From Neospora caninum Liverpool (lineage: Eukaryota; Apicomplexa; Conoidasida; Eucoccidiorida; Sarcocystidae): a stretch of DNA of 64,000 bases. The position numbers were made by a program, and so were the translations under genes. How positions within the stretch are numbered: the stretch's first letter is position 1; every line of letters begins with the position of its first letter. Location of the stretch: NCBI RefSeq assembly GCF_000208865.1, contig NC_018394.1, positions 4,839,797 through 4,903,796 of the forward strand, written 5' to 3'. Below, one piece after another: positions 48,110-60,140 of the stretch. A model generated the notes under the pieces. That model had not been told where the DNA came from. It saw only the letters and a program-made list of their open reading frames with translations, and made no database searches.

Positions 48110-51100
48110 TCACAGTCTCTCGCCCGGCTTCTGAGTGCCGGCGGCCCATCTTGCCCAGAGCAGCGCATGCAGCGTCTTCATTTCCCTGATGGAGTCACGG
48201 ATATTTGTTCCCCTGTTTCGTGCGCCGATGCAGTGGTAGTGTGCCTCGGAGCCTGCCGTTACCGCTTCGATCTCTTCCCTCTCTCTTTGTCCATTCTTTT
48301 CCTGTGCATCTTCGCGGAATCCACGCTCCCTCGCCACCGCGCGACACGCGAGCTGGAACATGGCAAACATCCCTCGGGCATCGACGCTCGCCGAGATGCG
48401 TCCGCGATCGGACGTTTCCTCGTTCCCTTTTTCTGCTCTTCCTCTTCTTTTCGAGTCAGAGAAAACGCAGGCTGCGTTCGTTGCATTTTCTTCCGGTTCC
48501 CTACGTCGCGCGCTCGGGCCACTCAAGGACGGTGGCGAAGGCGCATCCGGGGAGCGGGAGGCGGGCACACAAGCGGCCTGGGAAGAAGGGTATGAACGCA
48601 AAAAAGACGCAAAGCTAAGCGTCGGTCCGTTTTGCCGGCATTTGCCTTTGGCGGCGGTTGTGGCGTCGCAGGGGTTTGCTCCAGAATGCTCGAAAAAGAC
48701 CCGCGCAAGATGGTGTGCATGCTCCGCCCACATGGCAAGAACCACGACCTGCAAGCCCGAGCCCTCGTCTGAGTCGTCGACGACGTCCGCGCCTTCACCG
48801 CAAATGCCCCGTTCGACTTTGTCCTTCTCTCTTCGCCGCCTCTCTTGTTCACGTTGGCCGTCCTCATCCGACTCTCTTCCTCGCCTTCCTCCCTCGCTGG
48901 AGTCTCTCTTTTTCTCGCCCGTGCTCTTTCGATTGCCTGCCTCGCGAGGCAGCGGAGGCGCCGCACCGCCGTGCCCCGGCGCGCCTCCGATCCCGGAACG
49001 TCCTGCCGCTACGGCACCAGCCAGAGCCGCGAGCTTCGGCCGCGCCTTCTTGCCGAACCTCACTTTGACCATTTCCACCTTTCGCGCTTCCTCAGCCTTC
49101 TCGTCGTCGCTGTCGCCTCGTGTCAGCTGTGGCGTTTCCGTCTGGGGTGTACCCGGGTGCGGGAACAGAACAGCCGCGAGGGGCGAGGAAGCGACAAAAG
49201 CAGGATAGCCATCAGAAGGCGTCCCACACGTGGGAAAAGAAGAGGAGATTGTGGGAACGGACAGAGTCGAAGGAAACGCAGCTTGGCAAAGTTCATCTTG
49301 AAGAAACGTGGCCGCCGCGACCGCACCATTCGCGTATGTGCACCCGATTGTGAGCTCTAGCATCGGAGACTCGGCGGTCGAGAGACGCCAGCCTCGTTCT
49401 GCTGGCCGGTCTTCTTTGTCTGCCCCCTGAGCCGCGGTGTGAAGACGTTCCCGCGCGTCGCCGAGCCGATCCACTTTCAGAAACCAGGAAGGAACAATCG
49501 CGGAGGTCTCCAAACAGGCGTGGGGTGGAGGCGAGAAAGACCCGAAAGAAGGGATAGAGCCAGGCGAAGACAAGGAGGGCAAAGAAAAGGAAGGGGAGGA
49601 CCCCAAGACAGGTATTCCGTTCAGATAGCACCCAAAGAGAGGGACGGAAAGGAGACACTCACGCGTGGAGGTTGTCCTCTCGATCTCACTTTTTTTGATG
49701 CTGAAGGACGGACCCAAACGAAGGGGAGGCGCAGGCAGTTGTAGAGAAGGAGGAGGCGCGACAGGCTGACACGCGGAGTTTACCGGATGTGGCGCAAGTG
49801 CCGGGGCAGCAGCTGCTGAAACCGAAAGATGCTCTTCTCGAGGAACCGGCGAGCTGCGGCCTTCCGCCATGTCTCTCTTGTCTGTCTGGTCTTCTTCATC
49901 GGTGCTGGGTCGTCGCTGGGACGTGCCCCGCGCGCGGAGTACCCTGGGAGCAGCTGATGCAGAAACATGCCCGAGACGCCCGTGGATAGTCCCTGCTAGG
50001 TGCGCATGCAAATCCCCAACTTGCGAGACCAAACGCAGCGACTTCGAAGAACAAGTCGCCGAGCCAGACTCAGCGGAAGAAGAGGAAGAAGACGCCGATT
50101 TCGAAGACAAAGCCAAGGGCAAGTCGGACGAGGACGGCGAAGCGTTGGAAGACGGTGCTCGTGAGGCGACCGAAAGGGTAGGCGCGGTACCAGTTGACGA
50201 AATGCATTGAGCAGGAGTCCGGCCACTCCCTTTTGCGTCGCCATTCAACACGTCCCTCTGAGGCGGAAGCGTCTCGGAGTTTTCCTCCAACTCAGACACC
50301 CTATAGGCCGAGTCGACTGAGAACCAACCGTCTCGAACACCGCTGATGAATTCGGCTGCGTCCAAACTCGAGTCGGCGCGGGACGGAATCTCCTCCTTCT
50401 GCTTTCGATTCGCGTCGTCGAGGCCGCCGGGATCTGCTGCCGAGGAGCGGCGCGGCGTCTCTCCACCGCGATCACAGCTCGGCGCGGCCTGGGTCCGGCT
50501 CTCCCCGACCGCGTGGAGCCTCACAAAGGACTTGAGGCTCTCGAGGGATGCATGTAAGGAGATTTTAAAGGAGGCTGCGAGATACTCCCAGCACGGTCGC
50601 TCGTTCTCCGTGGCAATCGAAATGCAGAAGCCGTCGCCGCCGAAGCGTCCCGCGCGGCCACTCCGATGCAGAAACGTCTGTTTGTCCTGAAAGCGAAAGA
50701 CCAACGGCGGGCCGCAACACAAATCGCCGTCTGCTGGGGATGCCTGCCTCAGACGTGAAAACGTGGCAAACCACGCGAGACGCGCCGGTGTCTAGATCGA
50801 ACTGCCCTCAATGCTCCGGCAACGAACGCGAGAGGCGAGCGCAAAGAACTCGGATGTGGGACAGCCCGCTCAAGCATGACGCCTCGTCTTTTGGTCCGCA
50901 GTGACGTTTTTTATCTCGGTTGCGTGCTTTCGTTCTCGCTCTCGGCGCCAGGGCCGCTTACCATAGGCAAGTCGAGGTTGATCGTCAAGTCGACGCCTGC
51001 GGCATCGATTCCACGACTGATCTGAAAATTTCGCAGGGGACAGTGGCGACAAAGACAGAACACCTCACAGTTCGGTTTCCTCTCAAGGCCACCTGCAGCC

Positions 51101-54100
51101 TTCTCATCACACTGGGATGACCAAGGCACGCTCCCTTTCTACGCAAACACAAGAATGCGCATTGACCCCATAAACACACAAAAACACCTGCAGATGTACC
51201 TTCATGCACGTGTCCATATATATATATATATATATATATATGCATGTATATAAATATATGTATACCCATAAATCATTTTATTGAGATATATGTATAAATC
51301 GTGGTGTGGACGCGTCTCTTTTTCGCTTTGATGTGACTGTTTCTCTGTCTGTATATATGCGCGGCTCTGTGCCGCCGTCGCTTGTTTTAGGCATTAAGCG
51401 TTTCGAGGCCGATGCTCGAGACAGCTCCTCTGACGGTCCGTCTCTGTGTCAGAGGAAAGCCGAAATCTAGGTTCCCGGCACCCCATCCAGACTCGGCGCA
51501 CCGCCGGAGTCAAGAGCGACACGTTTCGTCACCTTGTCTGCATGTGGGACTTCCTTACAACGTCCGAACAGACGAGGACGCGACAACCGACGCGCTTGAG
51601 GGAGAGGAGCGCTCGCACGCGGTCTTCCTGTCTCAGGCGGGCACTGCAGGCACAGGCAGAGAAGAGGAAAACTCGATGAAAAAGGTCCAAGAGGAGAGAG
51701 GGGCGGAACCTCTCTCAACAGACCGCAGCACATACTGCAAGCGCCGCCAAACCAAGCTGAAAGGAGCCGCGAGTCTCGGGAAACCGAAGGCAACAGGCGT
51801 AGCTGGTGACAAAGGCCAGCTGCGAGAAAAACAGCCAGAAAACGAAGCTGAAGTGGAACGGGCAGAAACAAAAAACGCACAGACGAGCCGCCGCTCACGA
51901 CAAGACGATATGCAAGTGGAACGGCCGTGAGAGGAGAGAACGGACGACGGAGTTCCGCTCTCAGGAAACGTGCGTCTTGGCAGGTACACAGCTGGACCAA
52001 AAAACGACAGCGTACAGGCAGATGCACAGACAGATCCGAGAACAAGGTACGCCTCTTGACAAAGTGGCTGATACCAAATCCATACCGACAGCCTCACGAA
52101 CCATTCTTCCCAATGTCCCTCGGGAATGGGCTTGGCTCGTTTGCTTTCTACATCTTGATATGCCGACGTCGCAATCATCTCCAAGGCTCTCGATAAAATC
52201 CCTATCTATCTATATTTAGATGTAGACATATTTGTTTATGTGCAGTTTTTTGCATTGGCATCTGCGCCTACCTCGTATACAAAGCCGCCACGCCGAGCTG
52301 ATTGAGGCAGTTTGCGACTTGTGCGCCTCTGCATGCGAGACAAAAAGATCGAAAGTACATGTGGGCCGGGGATCCCGAAACGGCGAGAACGAAGAGTCGC
52401 GAAAGGGTCAGAAAGACAAAGCAACACAACGGACGAGGGTGACAAAGACGCTGTGCGAGGGAGAGACACCGACGCAAGGACGACAGAGAAGAAAGGCCCA
52501 ACAGCGAGACGCAACCGCCTTCGCGCCGCGCTGGGTGACCGTGGCGAAGGACATGTTGCGCAGCGGCAGAGTGGCGAAATCAAGATGGATGTGGATTCGC
52601 GCGAGTGAAGCAAACCAAGGTCGAGAAGCGCGATCCTTCAGCACGCGGCGACGAGCAAAAGAGGGAGCGGACTCCAATAGATCGGAGCATGAGGCCTTAC
52701 GAATCGAAGCTGTTGCAGAAGACGATGGCTTGGCGGAACGGCAGAGTCGACAAGACACGGAGCAAGACCTGAACCTTCGCGCCTAGCTGCCGCATGACTG
52801 TCGGCTCATCTGGGACGACCAAGAGCGCGTAGTGAATTCCTGGGGCAGCGCAGACAGACCGCGACGGCAAAAAAGGAGAGCACGGCCTCCTGAACAAAAG
52901 AACTGGAAGACTGAGGTCCACGCGACAAAAAATGGCAACCTCAATATTCGAGGACGCCGCACCGACACGGAGCCCCGAAACAAATGACCCGACACCACGC
53001 AAGACAGAACCCGGCCTCCAGCCATGCTGAAGAAGACAAAGAGCTACACTTCTCGTGTGTTTGCCTCGGGCGTCGCGGCCTGTTTGTAGATGCCATCGCA
53101 TATATATATATATATATATATATATCCCGAGACGCATTTGAAACGTGTATGCCTGCCTGTTGCGTGTGGGGGCATGCGGCTATTTCGATAACTACGAAAA
53201 TGGCGCACGTCCGTTTCCCGCGCCCTTTTTTATCGTGGCGCAAAAATACTTCCCAGACCAAGACGAATGCGCACGCAAAGGGGGTGAAGTGAAACATGCA
53301 CTTCCCAAACCAAGACGAATGCGCACGCAAATGACGTGAAGTGAAACATGCACTTCCTAAACCAAGACGAATGCGCACGCAGAGAGGGTGAAGTGAAGCA
53401 TGCGCCCTTGGTGCCAGCAGGCAGATCGACGCAGACGCGGGTCAGAGTTTGCAGCCTCACCGACGAGAAGCGGAGAAGGCAGAGACGTAGTCGAGCGAGA
53501 ACCCGGAGGGCCGCGGGGATCGGCGGGTCTCGACGGGACAGAAACAGTGGATGCGGAAGAAGACGAAACCGCACAAACGGACTCTTTTGACGCTGCGTCC
53601 TGTTCGTGGCTTTCCACTGGATCTTGCATGTCCCGAGTGTCTCCGCCCTTTTTATTGTTTCTTTCTTCTCCGCAGCGCTGCCGGGGTTTCGTGCGAGGAT
53701 CCACCCGCAGCGGTTCTTGCCTCGCTTCGGCCACGGTCGTCAACTCGCCGCTCTTGTCTCCCTCTGCTCTCGAATCGGTTCCCTTCTCGTCGCTCTGTGC
53801 CGTCCCGTGCAGGCCTTCCGGCTCTGGGCCGTCCATCATTCCCTTCTCCCCTCGATCGCCTCTGCTACTCTCTGTACTTGCCCCGGTCGCACTCGCTTCC
53901 TTCCTGTCTTCTCTTCCGTCTTCCACGAGATCGCTCTCTGCCTTGTCTCGCGTCTCCTCGTTTGCGTGCCTTGCCTCCATTTGGTACGGGACACTGTCGC
54001 TGCCGTCGATGCACTCCTGCCCCAGCCTTTCCTCTTCTCCTTCTCGGTCCCCGTCTTTCAGCGTTTCTCTTGCCTCGACCACCTGGCTGTGTTCTCGCGC

Positions 54101-57100
54101 TGCTGGTTCTGCATGCGGTGCCGCTGCTCGTTCGCCTTCTGTGTTGCCTGCCTTTCTCCGTTCTTTTTCGGCCAGCTCAGCTGCGATTGCCCGCGCAGCC
54201 TCGGCAGCTGTCTGCGCTCGCGAAGCGGTGACAGCCGCGCCTCGCCTCTTCTCCTCGCCGTCTCGACGCTCGAGTCCCGCGTGGATGATCAGCGAGGAAC
54301 ACAACAGAATCCGCTGGAAACTGCGTGGTTCACACAACTCGCGACTCGCCTCGCGTGCACCGGCCTCACGTTCCTCGCGCTCCTGCGTGAACTGCGCGAC
54401 ATTCGTCCCTGGCCTCCCGTCCTGCATCTTTTTTTCTGGCTCTCTGCATTGGTCTCGGTCGCTTCCTTGTTCGTCCTCTCGTGCGGTTGATGGCCGGCCC
54501 TTCGCGTTTGCCTCGCCCAGCGGTCGCTTAGACTCCCTGTCTTTGGCGCCTCCTTTGTCGGATTCGTTGTGTGCATCTCGGCCTGCGACGTATCCCTGCA
54601 CAATGTCTCGCTGGTCGCCTCCGCGCTTTCGCGCCTCTGCATGCGCCACGACAAACGCGATCGCTCGCCGCCTTTTTTCGTCGTCTTCCCGGCGCAAACT
54701 CCTCTCGCGTGCGGCAGCGATGCTTCGCGAGTCCAGAGCCTCAACGAGGTCCTCGAAGAACGAAAGAAGAGGCGGCGGGAACGTCGCTGAGAAGGCCATC
54801 AGCTGCGTGCTGCGGACGAGCAGAGACGTCAAAAGCGACCTAAAGCGCATGCGCACGCATTGCATACATCCCAGGCAAAGCGCCGCTTTAAGGAGAGGGT
54901 CGGAAGCACCACGTGAAAACCGAAAAAAAAGAGAAAGAAACAAGGAACGAGAGAAGAGAAAACAGAGACAGGGTAAGGCAGTCACGGCGCCCGCGCCTAC
55001 GGTAAACGAAGGGTAACGAAGAAGAGGAACGCCAATGCTGGGAAAGAAGGAACCTTCGAACAAGCGGACCAGGCGCCGATGAAGCAAGCGATGCGCTCTC
55101 CCTGTCGGCAAAACAGGCAACCTGTCACGTGGGCACAAGCAGAATGCGTCGGCCTTCCACATTTCCTCGCCTGAAGTGTGTGGGAGCTTTGTGTCCGCCT
55201 TCGCAGTCCTCATCTCTTCCGTTCACAATGGCGGGGTCTCGCGTTCCGCTCCCCTGTGTGTCTGCTCGCCTGTCGCCTCTCTCTATCGGGCTCCTCGCGG
55301 CTGCCTCTTACTGCATCTGCGGCCGAAAGAAGTGGTCCAGGAGAAGGTCCGCCTCGTCGAGCACCAGGAGGCGCATCTGGCGTTTGAGGCGAGTCGCCGC
55401 CGACATTCGTCGGCATGGTCGGCAGAATCTCGCTTCGGTTTTTTGCTTCTTCTCTCTGCCTTTCTCGTTCCGCTTGCCGTCTCGATCCTCTGAGGCTTCG
55501 CCGTGACCCACTCGACGCTCGCCCTCATCCTCCTTCCCTTCGACTGCGTTCTCTCCCCACCCGTCTTCGCCGGCCCGCGTGAGCGCGCTCCCAAAGGTTG
55601 CCTGTGCCTCGCCACGGGTCGGCTCCAGACTCGTCCGCGAGGCGTCCTCTCGCCGTCCCTCGCCTTCTCTCGGCGTCTCGCTCTCACCGGCTTCTTCTCT
55701 CGGCGTCTCGCTCTCACCGGCTTCTTCTCTCGGCGTCTCGCTCTCACCGGCTTCTTCTTTTGGTGTCTCGCTCTCGCCTTCGCTTCGCTCTTCCCGTCCT
55801 CTCGAGGAGGCAGCCACCGTCTCTGCAGTGTGTTCCTCAAGCGGCTCCGCCGTCTCCGCGTCGGCGTCTTCGCGCGCGCCTCGCTTCGCTCCTTTTTCGG
55901 TCCCGGCGCAGAGGCAAGGCCACGCCGACAGGACTTTCTGCGTTCCTTTGTTCCTCAGCAGGCTCAGCAGACGCCCTGGAGGAGACATGGGCAGGCGCGC
56001 ACATGGCCAGGCGCCAAAGGGGAGGATATGGAAAAAGGCGAAGAACGGGAAACGGAACCAGCTCGTGGAGAAACTCGACGAGGAAGCAGAAGCGACAGAC
56101 GAAGTGAACAACTCAACGCGGACACGTAGCAATTGAAAAAAGAGAGAGAAAGAACGGAAGGAGCACGAAAACCGAAACGCGCCGAAAGCCGAGCAGATGT
56201 ACGGTTTCAGACGTCGCATCATCCAACACACAGTGTGACCCTATATTTCCTTTTAATTTCGGTTAGGTTTGATAATAGGTACTACTCTCTTTGAAATTGT
56301 TATGTTCTGGGCACGTTTGTATAGGAAGCAAACAAGAAGACGCGACCGCCGCTACAGACAATTCTGTTTGCTGTCTCCTACGCTTCCCCCGGAAAAACAC
56401 AAATGCCACCATTTCCACGAGACTGCACAAAAAGCAAAACAGACGAAGGAGGTTCCCGCCTACGTGTGAATGCAGCGCGGGCCTCTCCCTTTGCCTTGAC
56501 ATCAGGAGGCAAAAGGGAACGGTGCGGTTTTCCCAGGGAGTCAAAAGAAGCCTACCTGGGGTGGAGACGAGCAGGTGCGGTCGTTCGCGCAGCTGCTGGT
56601 GGCAAACGCTGAGAGGTCTGCCGCCAAAGAGGCAGGCGAGGCGCACCGTCTGAAAAGAAAGCCGGCACCGAAAACGGCCAGGACTATACGCGCTGAAACC
56701 GTGGAAAGGAAAGACAGACAGAAAACGGAACGAGCGGGAAAAAGAAGTCGGGTGAAAGAGAAAGGCGATCGCGGCGACTGTTGAGAAAAAACAGGAAATG
56801 CACAAAAAGAGCAGGTACGCATGCAGCCGAGGCGCCGAGACAGTGGGACACACACGACCGCAGTTGGAGGCGAAACCGCGCGTTGTCAACGTGCGCCGAA
56901 AGCCCGAGAATGCCCGGTAGAAAATTCGAAACGGCAATGATAGGGCGCATACAACCTACGAGGCAAGAACCCCAAAACCAGCCGAGACACGCGCGAGAAG
57001 GGTGTAAGAGGCCGGAGAAGGAGGGGAGGAAGGGACAGAGCGAGACGGGGCAAAAGAGCAGACTGCGTCGCGAAGGAACCGGACAGCCTCCGCAAGCGAC

Positions 57101-58150
57101 CGAGGGCAAAAGAAAATTGAGAGACGAAACGCGGCCACAGAGAGGGGGATGCCAACCCCGAGGGGAGGGAGTGGAGGGGAAGGACAAACGATCACAGAGA
57201 GGAGAGGACCCAAGAATAAGCACGTGGATGCAGTCGCAGACAACGGACCAGAAGACGAGAGTCTCTCGTCTTCACCGCGTGCGCTGATTCCTCTTACAGG
57301 GACGGGAGAGCTCGGGAGAGAGGAGACACTTAGGTACGAGGCAACGCAACGATTCGCGACAAGGCGCTTTGTTGACAGAGGGAAATACATCAACCGAAGT
57401 TGTTTTCCAGAGATCGGTTTTCGAGGGCCTGCACAGCATGCGTGCAAAGATGCGTTTGTGCATCCGCCGCTTATCGTCTCACCGGACGAAGACACCAGGC
57501 GAGACGCCCCATCTCATTGGCGATTTGCACGGCGAGCTCGCGTGTAGGGGCGACGACGAGGCCAAACCCCACCGCGGCGTTCTTCGCGATTTCCGCCTCA
57601 GGTTTACATGCAGCACTTGAAGGGACGTAAGCCTCCGCGGCGGCAGCCGGAGGCGGAAAAGGCGCCCGCGGCGCAGAAGACTCAGACGAAGAGGACGCAG
57701 AGACAGAAGAACAGGAAACAGAGATGGAAGAAGAGAAAGAGGAGGAAGAAGAGGGAGAGGACGAGACAGCCAAAGAAGACGAAACGGCTGGCGGGGCAAC
57801 GCGAGCGTCGTAGCTGTGGTAGAAATCCTTCGCCTTTTCCAGGGCGACGGCGCGCTTGGTGTTTTCGATTTCACAAAGCAGCCTCTGAAGGAGAACGAGG
57901 CAGAAAGCTACGGTTTTTCCGGTGCCGGACTTGGCCTGGACAATCACGTCTGAAGAGAAAGGAAGCGCATGCAGAAGGCCGAAAACGAGACACAGAAATC
58001 CGTGTCTGTATCGTCATCAGCAAGGCGACAGCGATCGAGTGCACCGGTGCTGTACGTACAGCGAGAGACACCTCTTCCTCTCAGCACGCGATATCTATCA
58101 ACAAAAGTACCAATGCCGCTGCAGTGAGTTACATGAATGTACACCTATAG

Positions 58151-58187
<37 letters not shown>

Positions 58188-58304
58188 CATACATACATGC
58201 ATACATTCATACATGCATACATGCATACATTCATACATGCATACATGCATACATTCATACATTCATACACGCATACATACATACATTCATACATACATTC
58301 ATAC

Positions 58305-58347
<43 letters not shown>

Positions 58348-59740
58348 CAACAACGGCAAAGCGAGACACGCGCCAAAAACGAGACAGGGTTCAGGAATAT
58401 ATATATATATATATATGCACATGTCTTGTCAGCATTGATATATATATATATATATATATCGATACATCAATTCATGTGAATGTGGATTTCGAAATATATG
58501 TGTGTCTACGCATTTTGGAGCCTCGCGGAACTCGAAATGCCTCTCGCTCTCGTCCCCACCGCTGCCTCGCGGGCTTCACCCTCCGGCAGCCCCCCCCCCC
58601 ACCCCACCCCGGCGGTCCAGCGTTATCTTCAGGAGCATACCGTTATATTCGATGATATTTTGTGTCCACATTGGTATAACTCAAATCGAATAAACAGACA
58701 CATTAAAGTCCGTATCCGGTAAACAAAGACATTCGAAAATCTAAACCAGCGCCTCTTCCCTCGTTTCTCGCGTGCGTTTTACCTCGCCCCTTGAGAGCAG
58801 GCGGGATCGCTTCACACTGCACTGGCGACGGGATGGCGAGTCGCAATCGATCGAGACTCTTCAGCAGAGCAGCGTCAAGCTCGAAATCCGAAAACTCCAT
58901 CGGCCTCGCCCCCGCGTGCTCTTCTTCTCCGTCTCCTTCCTCCCCTCCTTTCTTTTCTCGATCCTCTCCATTTTCTCCCTGTTCTGCGCCTCCGTGCTGA
59001 CCTTGCTCCCGGCACTCTTGGCTGTCCTTTCCGTCTCCCTGGTGCCTCGCGCTTCGTCTCTGTTCTCGCCCAGGCTGCTGCACATCTACGGACCTGTGCG
59101 GCGGCAAATGCGGAGTTGTCGCCTGCTGAGCCGCCTCGTCGGAGAGAAGAAGAGAAAGGTGGGCAGTTGCCTCTCCCGGAGCTGCCGTTGCGGGGACAGT
59201 CTCCCTCCAAAGGCGAGAGCGGCGCGTTGCCTCGTCACCCAAGGACTCCGCGGAGACGTCCGGCCCTGCGGGATGAATGAGCTCCATGAGAGACAGTTCC
59301 GGCTCGTAGAGCTCCTCCTCGGAAGTGTACATCCCGTCGTCCTCGAACGGCGAAGAAGACGATTCAAACACTTCGTGATACGCATCTTGAAAGACTGAAG
59401 TGTCCACAAGAGTGCAGACAGCACTGCCCGCGCTGCCTGCTCTGTAGGAGTGCCTTTCGTCGAGGATTGTAGACTCCGCGTCCCGGTTTGCAGCCTCCGC
59501 GTCCCGGTTTGCAGCCTCCGCGTCCCGGTTTGCAGCCGCCACGTCCCGGTTTGCAGCCGCCACGTCCCGGTTTGCAGCCGCCACGTCCCGGTTTGCAGCC
59601 TCCGCGTCCCGGTTTGCAGATGCAGAGGAGTGCGGCGCTTCGTCGCCTTCTTCTGGACGGGAAATCGCCCCTGCCATGATCACAGGTTGTGGGACGGAGT
59701 GAGGGAAGCAAAATCCCGAGACGCATACGGTATCTCTCAT
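48110..59740 (-). CDS. DEAD-box RNA helicase, DDX20/Gemin3-like
   Basis: ATP-dependent RNA helicase. Exons (minus strand): 59740-58783, 57949-57483, 56649-56556, 55975-55312, 54839-53461, 52839-52701, 52328-52272, 51643-51559, 51021-50962, 50686-48110 (6480 nt, 2159 aa, phases close). All superfamily-2 motifs are present: Q motif IPSPVQCEAIP (about residue 305), I QAKSGTGKT (324-332), Ia PTRELA (454-459), GG, Ib STPGR, II DEAD (713-716), III SAT (745-747), IV IVFCNS, V SRGID (1283-1287), VI HRSGRAGRFG (from 1308). QAKSGTGKT and SRGIDAAGVDLTINLD resemble DDX20 (Gemin3, an SMN-complex helicase) more than eIF4A or DDX6; this assignment is from memory. About 200 extra residues separate Ib from II, and about 440 separate III from IV. 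The 850-aa C-terminal tail has no domain I recognise. The N terminus carries seven 7-aa repeats. An in-frame ATG at 59677 (MAGAISRPEE) is an alternative start. Confidence 0.93.
51216..51241. repeat. (TA)n microsatellite, helicase intron 8
   Basis: About thirteen TA units in intron 51022-51558, followed by looser TATAAATATATG sequence. Confidence 0.85.
53099..53125. repeat. (TA)n microsatellite, helicase intron 5
   Basis: About thirteen TA units in intron 52840-53460, 120 bp from the 52-bp minisatellite in the same intron. Confidence 0.85.
53248..53403. repeat. 52-bp minisatellite, three copies
   Basis: Three direct copies begin at 53248, 53300 and 53352, each starting ACTTCC(C/T)(A/G)(A/G)ACCAAGACG and containing AATGCGCACGCA, with only a few differences. 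It lies in helicase intron 5 and ends 57 bp from the donor side of exon 5. Confidence 0.92.
55667..55778. repeat. 30-bp coding repeat in helicase exon 4
   Basis: Three near-identical 30-bp units at 55667, 55697 and 55727 plus a diverged fourth. On the minus strand they encode the decapeptide ESETPREEAG. The block lies in the acidic insert between helicase motifs Ib and II, so it probably forms a surface loop. Confidence 0.92.
58149..58460. repeat. Compound TA/CATA/GA microsatellite block
   Basis: Inside helicase intron 1 (57950-58782): a TA run (58149-58182), about 125 bp of CATA/CATT/CATG tetranucleotides (58181-58307), a short TA run, about twelve GA units (58322-58345), then two more TA runs (58397-58417 and 58437-58460). 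This is the densest simple-repeat block in the window. Confidence 0.9.
59474..59620. repeat. 21-bp coding repeat, seven copies (helicase N terminus)
   Basis: Seven tandem 21-bp units with core CGTCCCGGTTTGCAG on the plus strand. On the minus strand they encode ANRD(A/V)(E/A)A heptapeptides. Two variants occur in blocks, DAEA and DVAA, a pattern expected from unit duplication. The repeat lies between the start codon and the Q motif. Confidence 0.95.
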
Positions 59741-59884
59741 TTCTTTTCCGAGTTGGTGAATCTGATCCTCTGCAGCCTCCCCTCTCTGTGTTTCCTCTCG
59801 CCGCGTGCGCGGCTTCTTCGCTTCTCCTCGTCTCCGGGGGGAAACGGAGGGAACAAAAAGGTGAAGAGGAGAACGAAAGTGGTT

Positions 59885-60140
59885 TCAGTAGTCTCTTCTT
59901 TGTGATGGGAAGCATAAGAGCGGAGACGGCAAAACGGCAAGCAGCGGTGTCGCACAGGAGACAGCAGGAGCCCGAGTACGGAGAGACGGAGACTGCAAGA
60001 GAGAAGGAGAACTTGGGGACCAAGAGAAGAAAGGAAAAGAGAGCAGAGAAGGAGCAGATGAAGAAAAGGAGAAGAGCGAAAAGGGAAGGAGAGGAAAGAG
60101 GCTGGAAAAGAGAAAGGGAAAAGGAGCGAGAGAAGTAAGT
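59885..60140. repeat. Purine-rich (GA/AAG) tract in the helicase leader
   Basis: Mostly G/A on the plus strand (GAGAAGGAG, AAAGGAGAAGAG and similar), so the helicase transcript would have a pyrimidine-rich leader starting about 145 bp upstream of its ATG. It is not a regular tandem repeat. Confidence 0.6.

Noticed and set aside
51022..51180. Helicase motif V exon extended upstream (frame reading RCSVFVAT)
   Set aside because: Looks superficially like the strand before motif V, but the true segment RVLVCSDV is at 51559-51643, with good acceptor and donor and matching phase.
53248..53403. CRISPR-like array
   Set aside because: Three contiguous 52-bp copies with no spacers in a eukaryotic intron; a minisatellite.
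53400..55016. Plus-strand 538-codon frame opposite helicase exon 5
   Set aside because: Shadow of the real minus-strand exon with SAT motif; the plus frame has no recognisable domain and is biased Ser/Leu from antisense Glu/Arg codons.
57449..57474. Helicase exon 2 donor at GCCTG|GTGTCT
   Set aside because: Joining there to exon 3 creates a TGA stop; the CCG|GTGAGA donor a few bases on gives a clean join.
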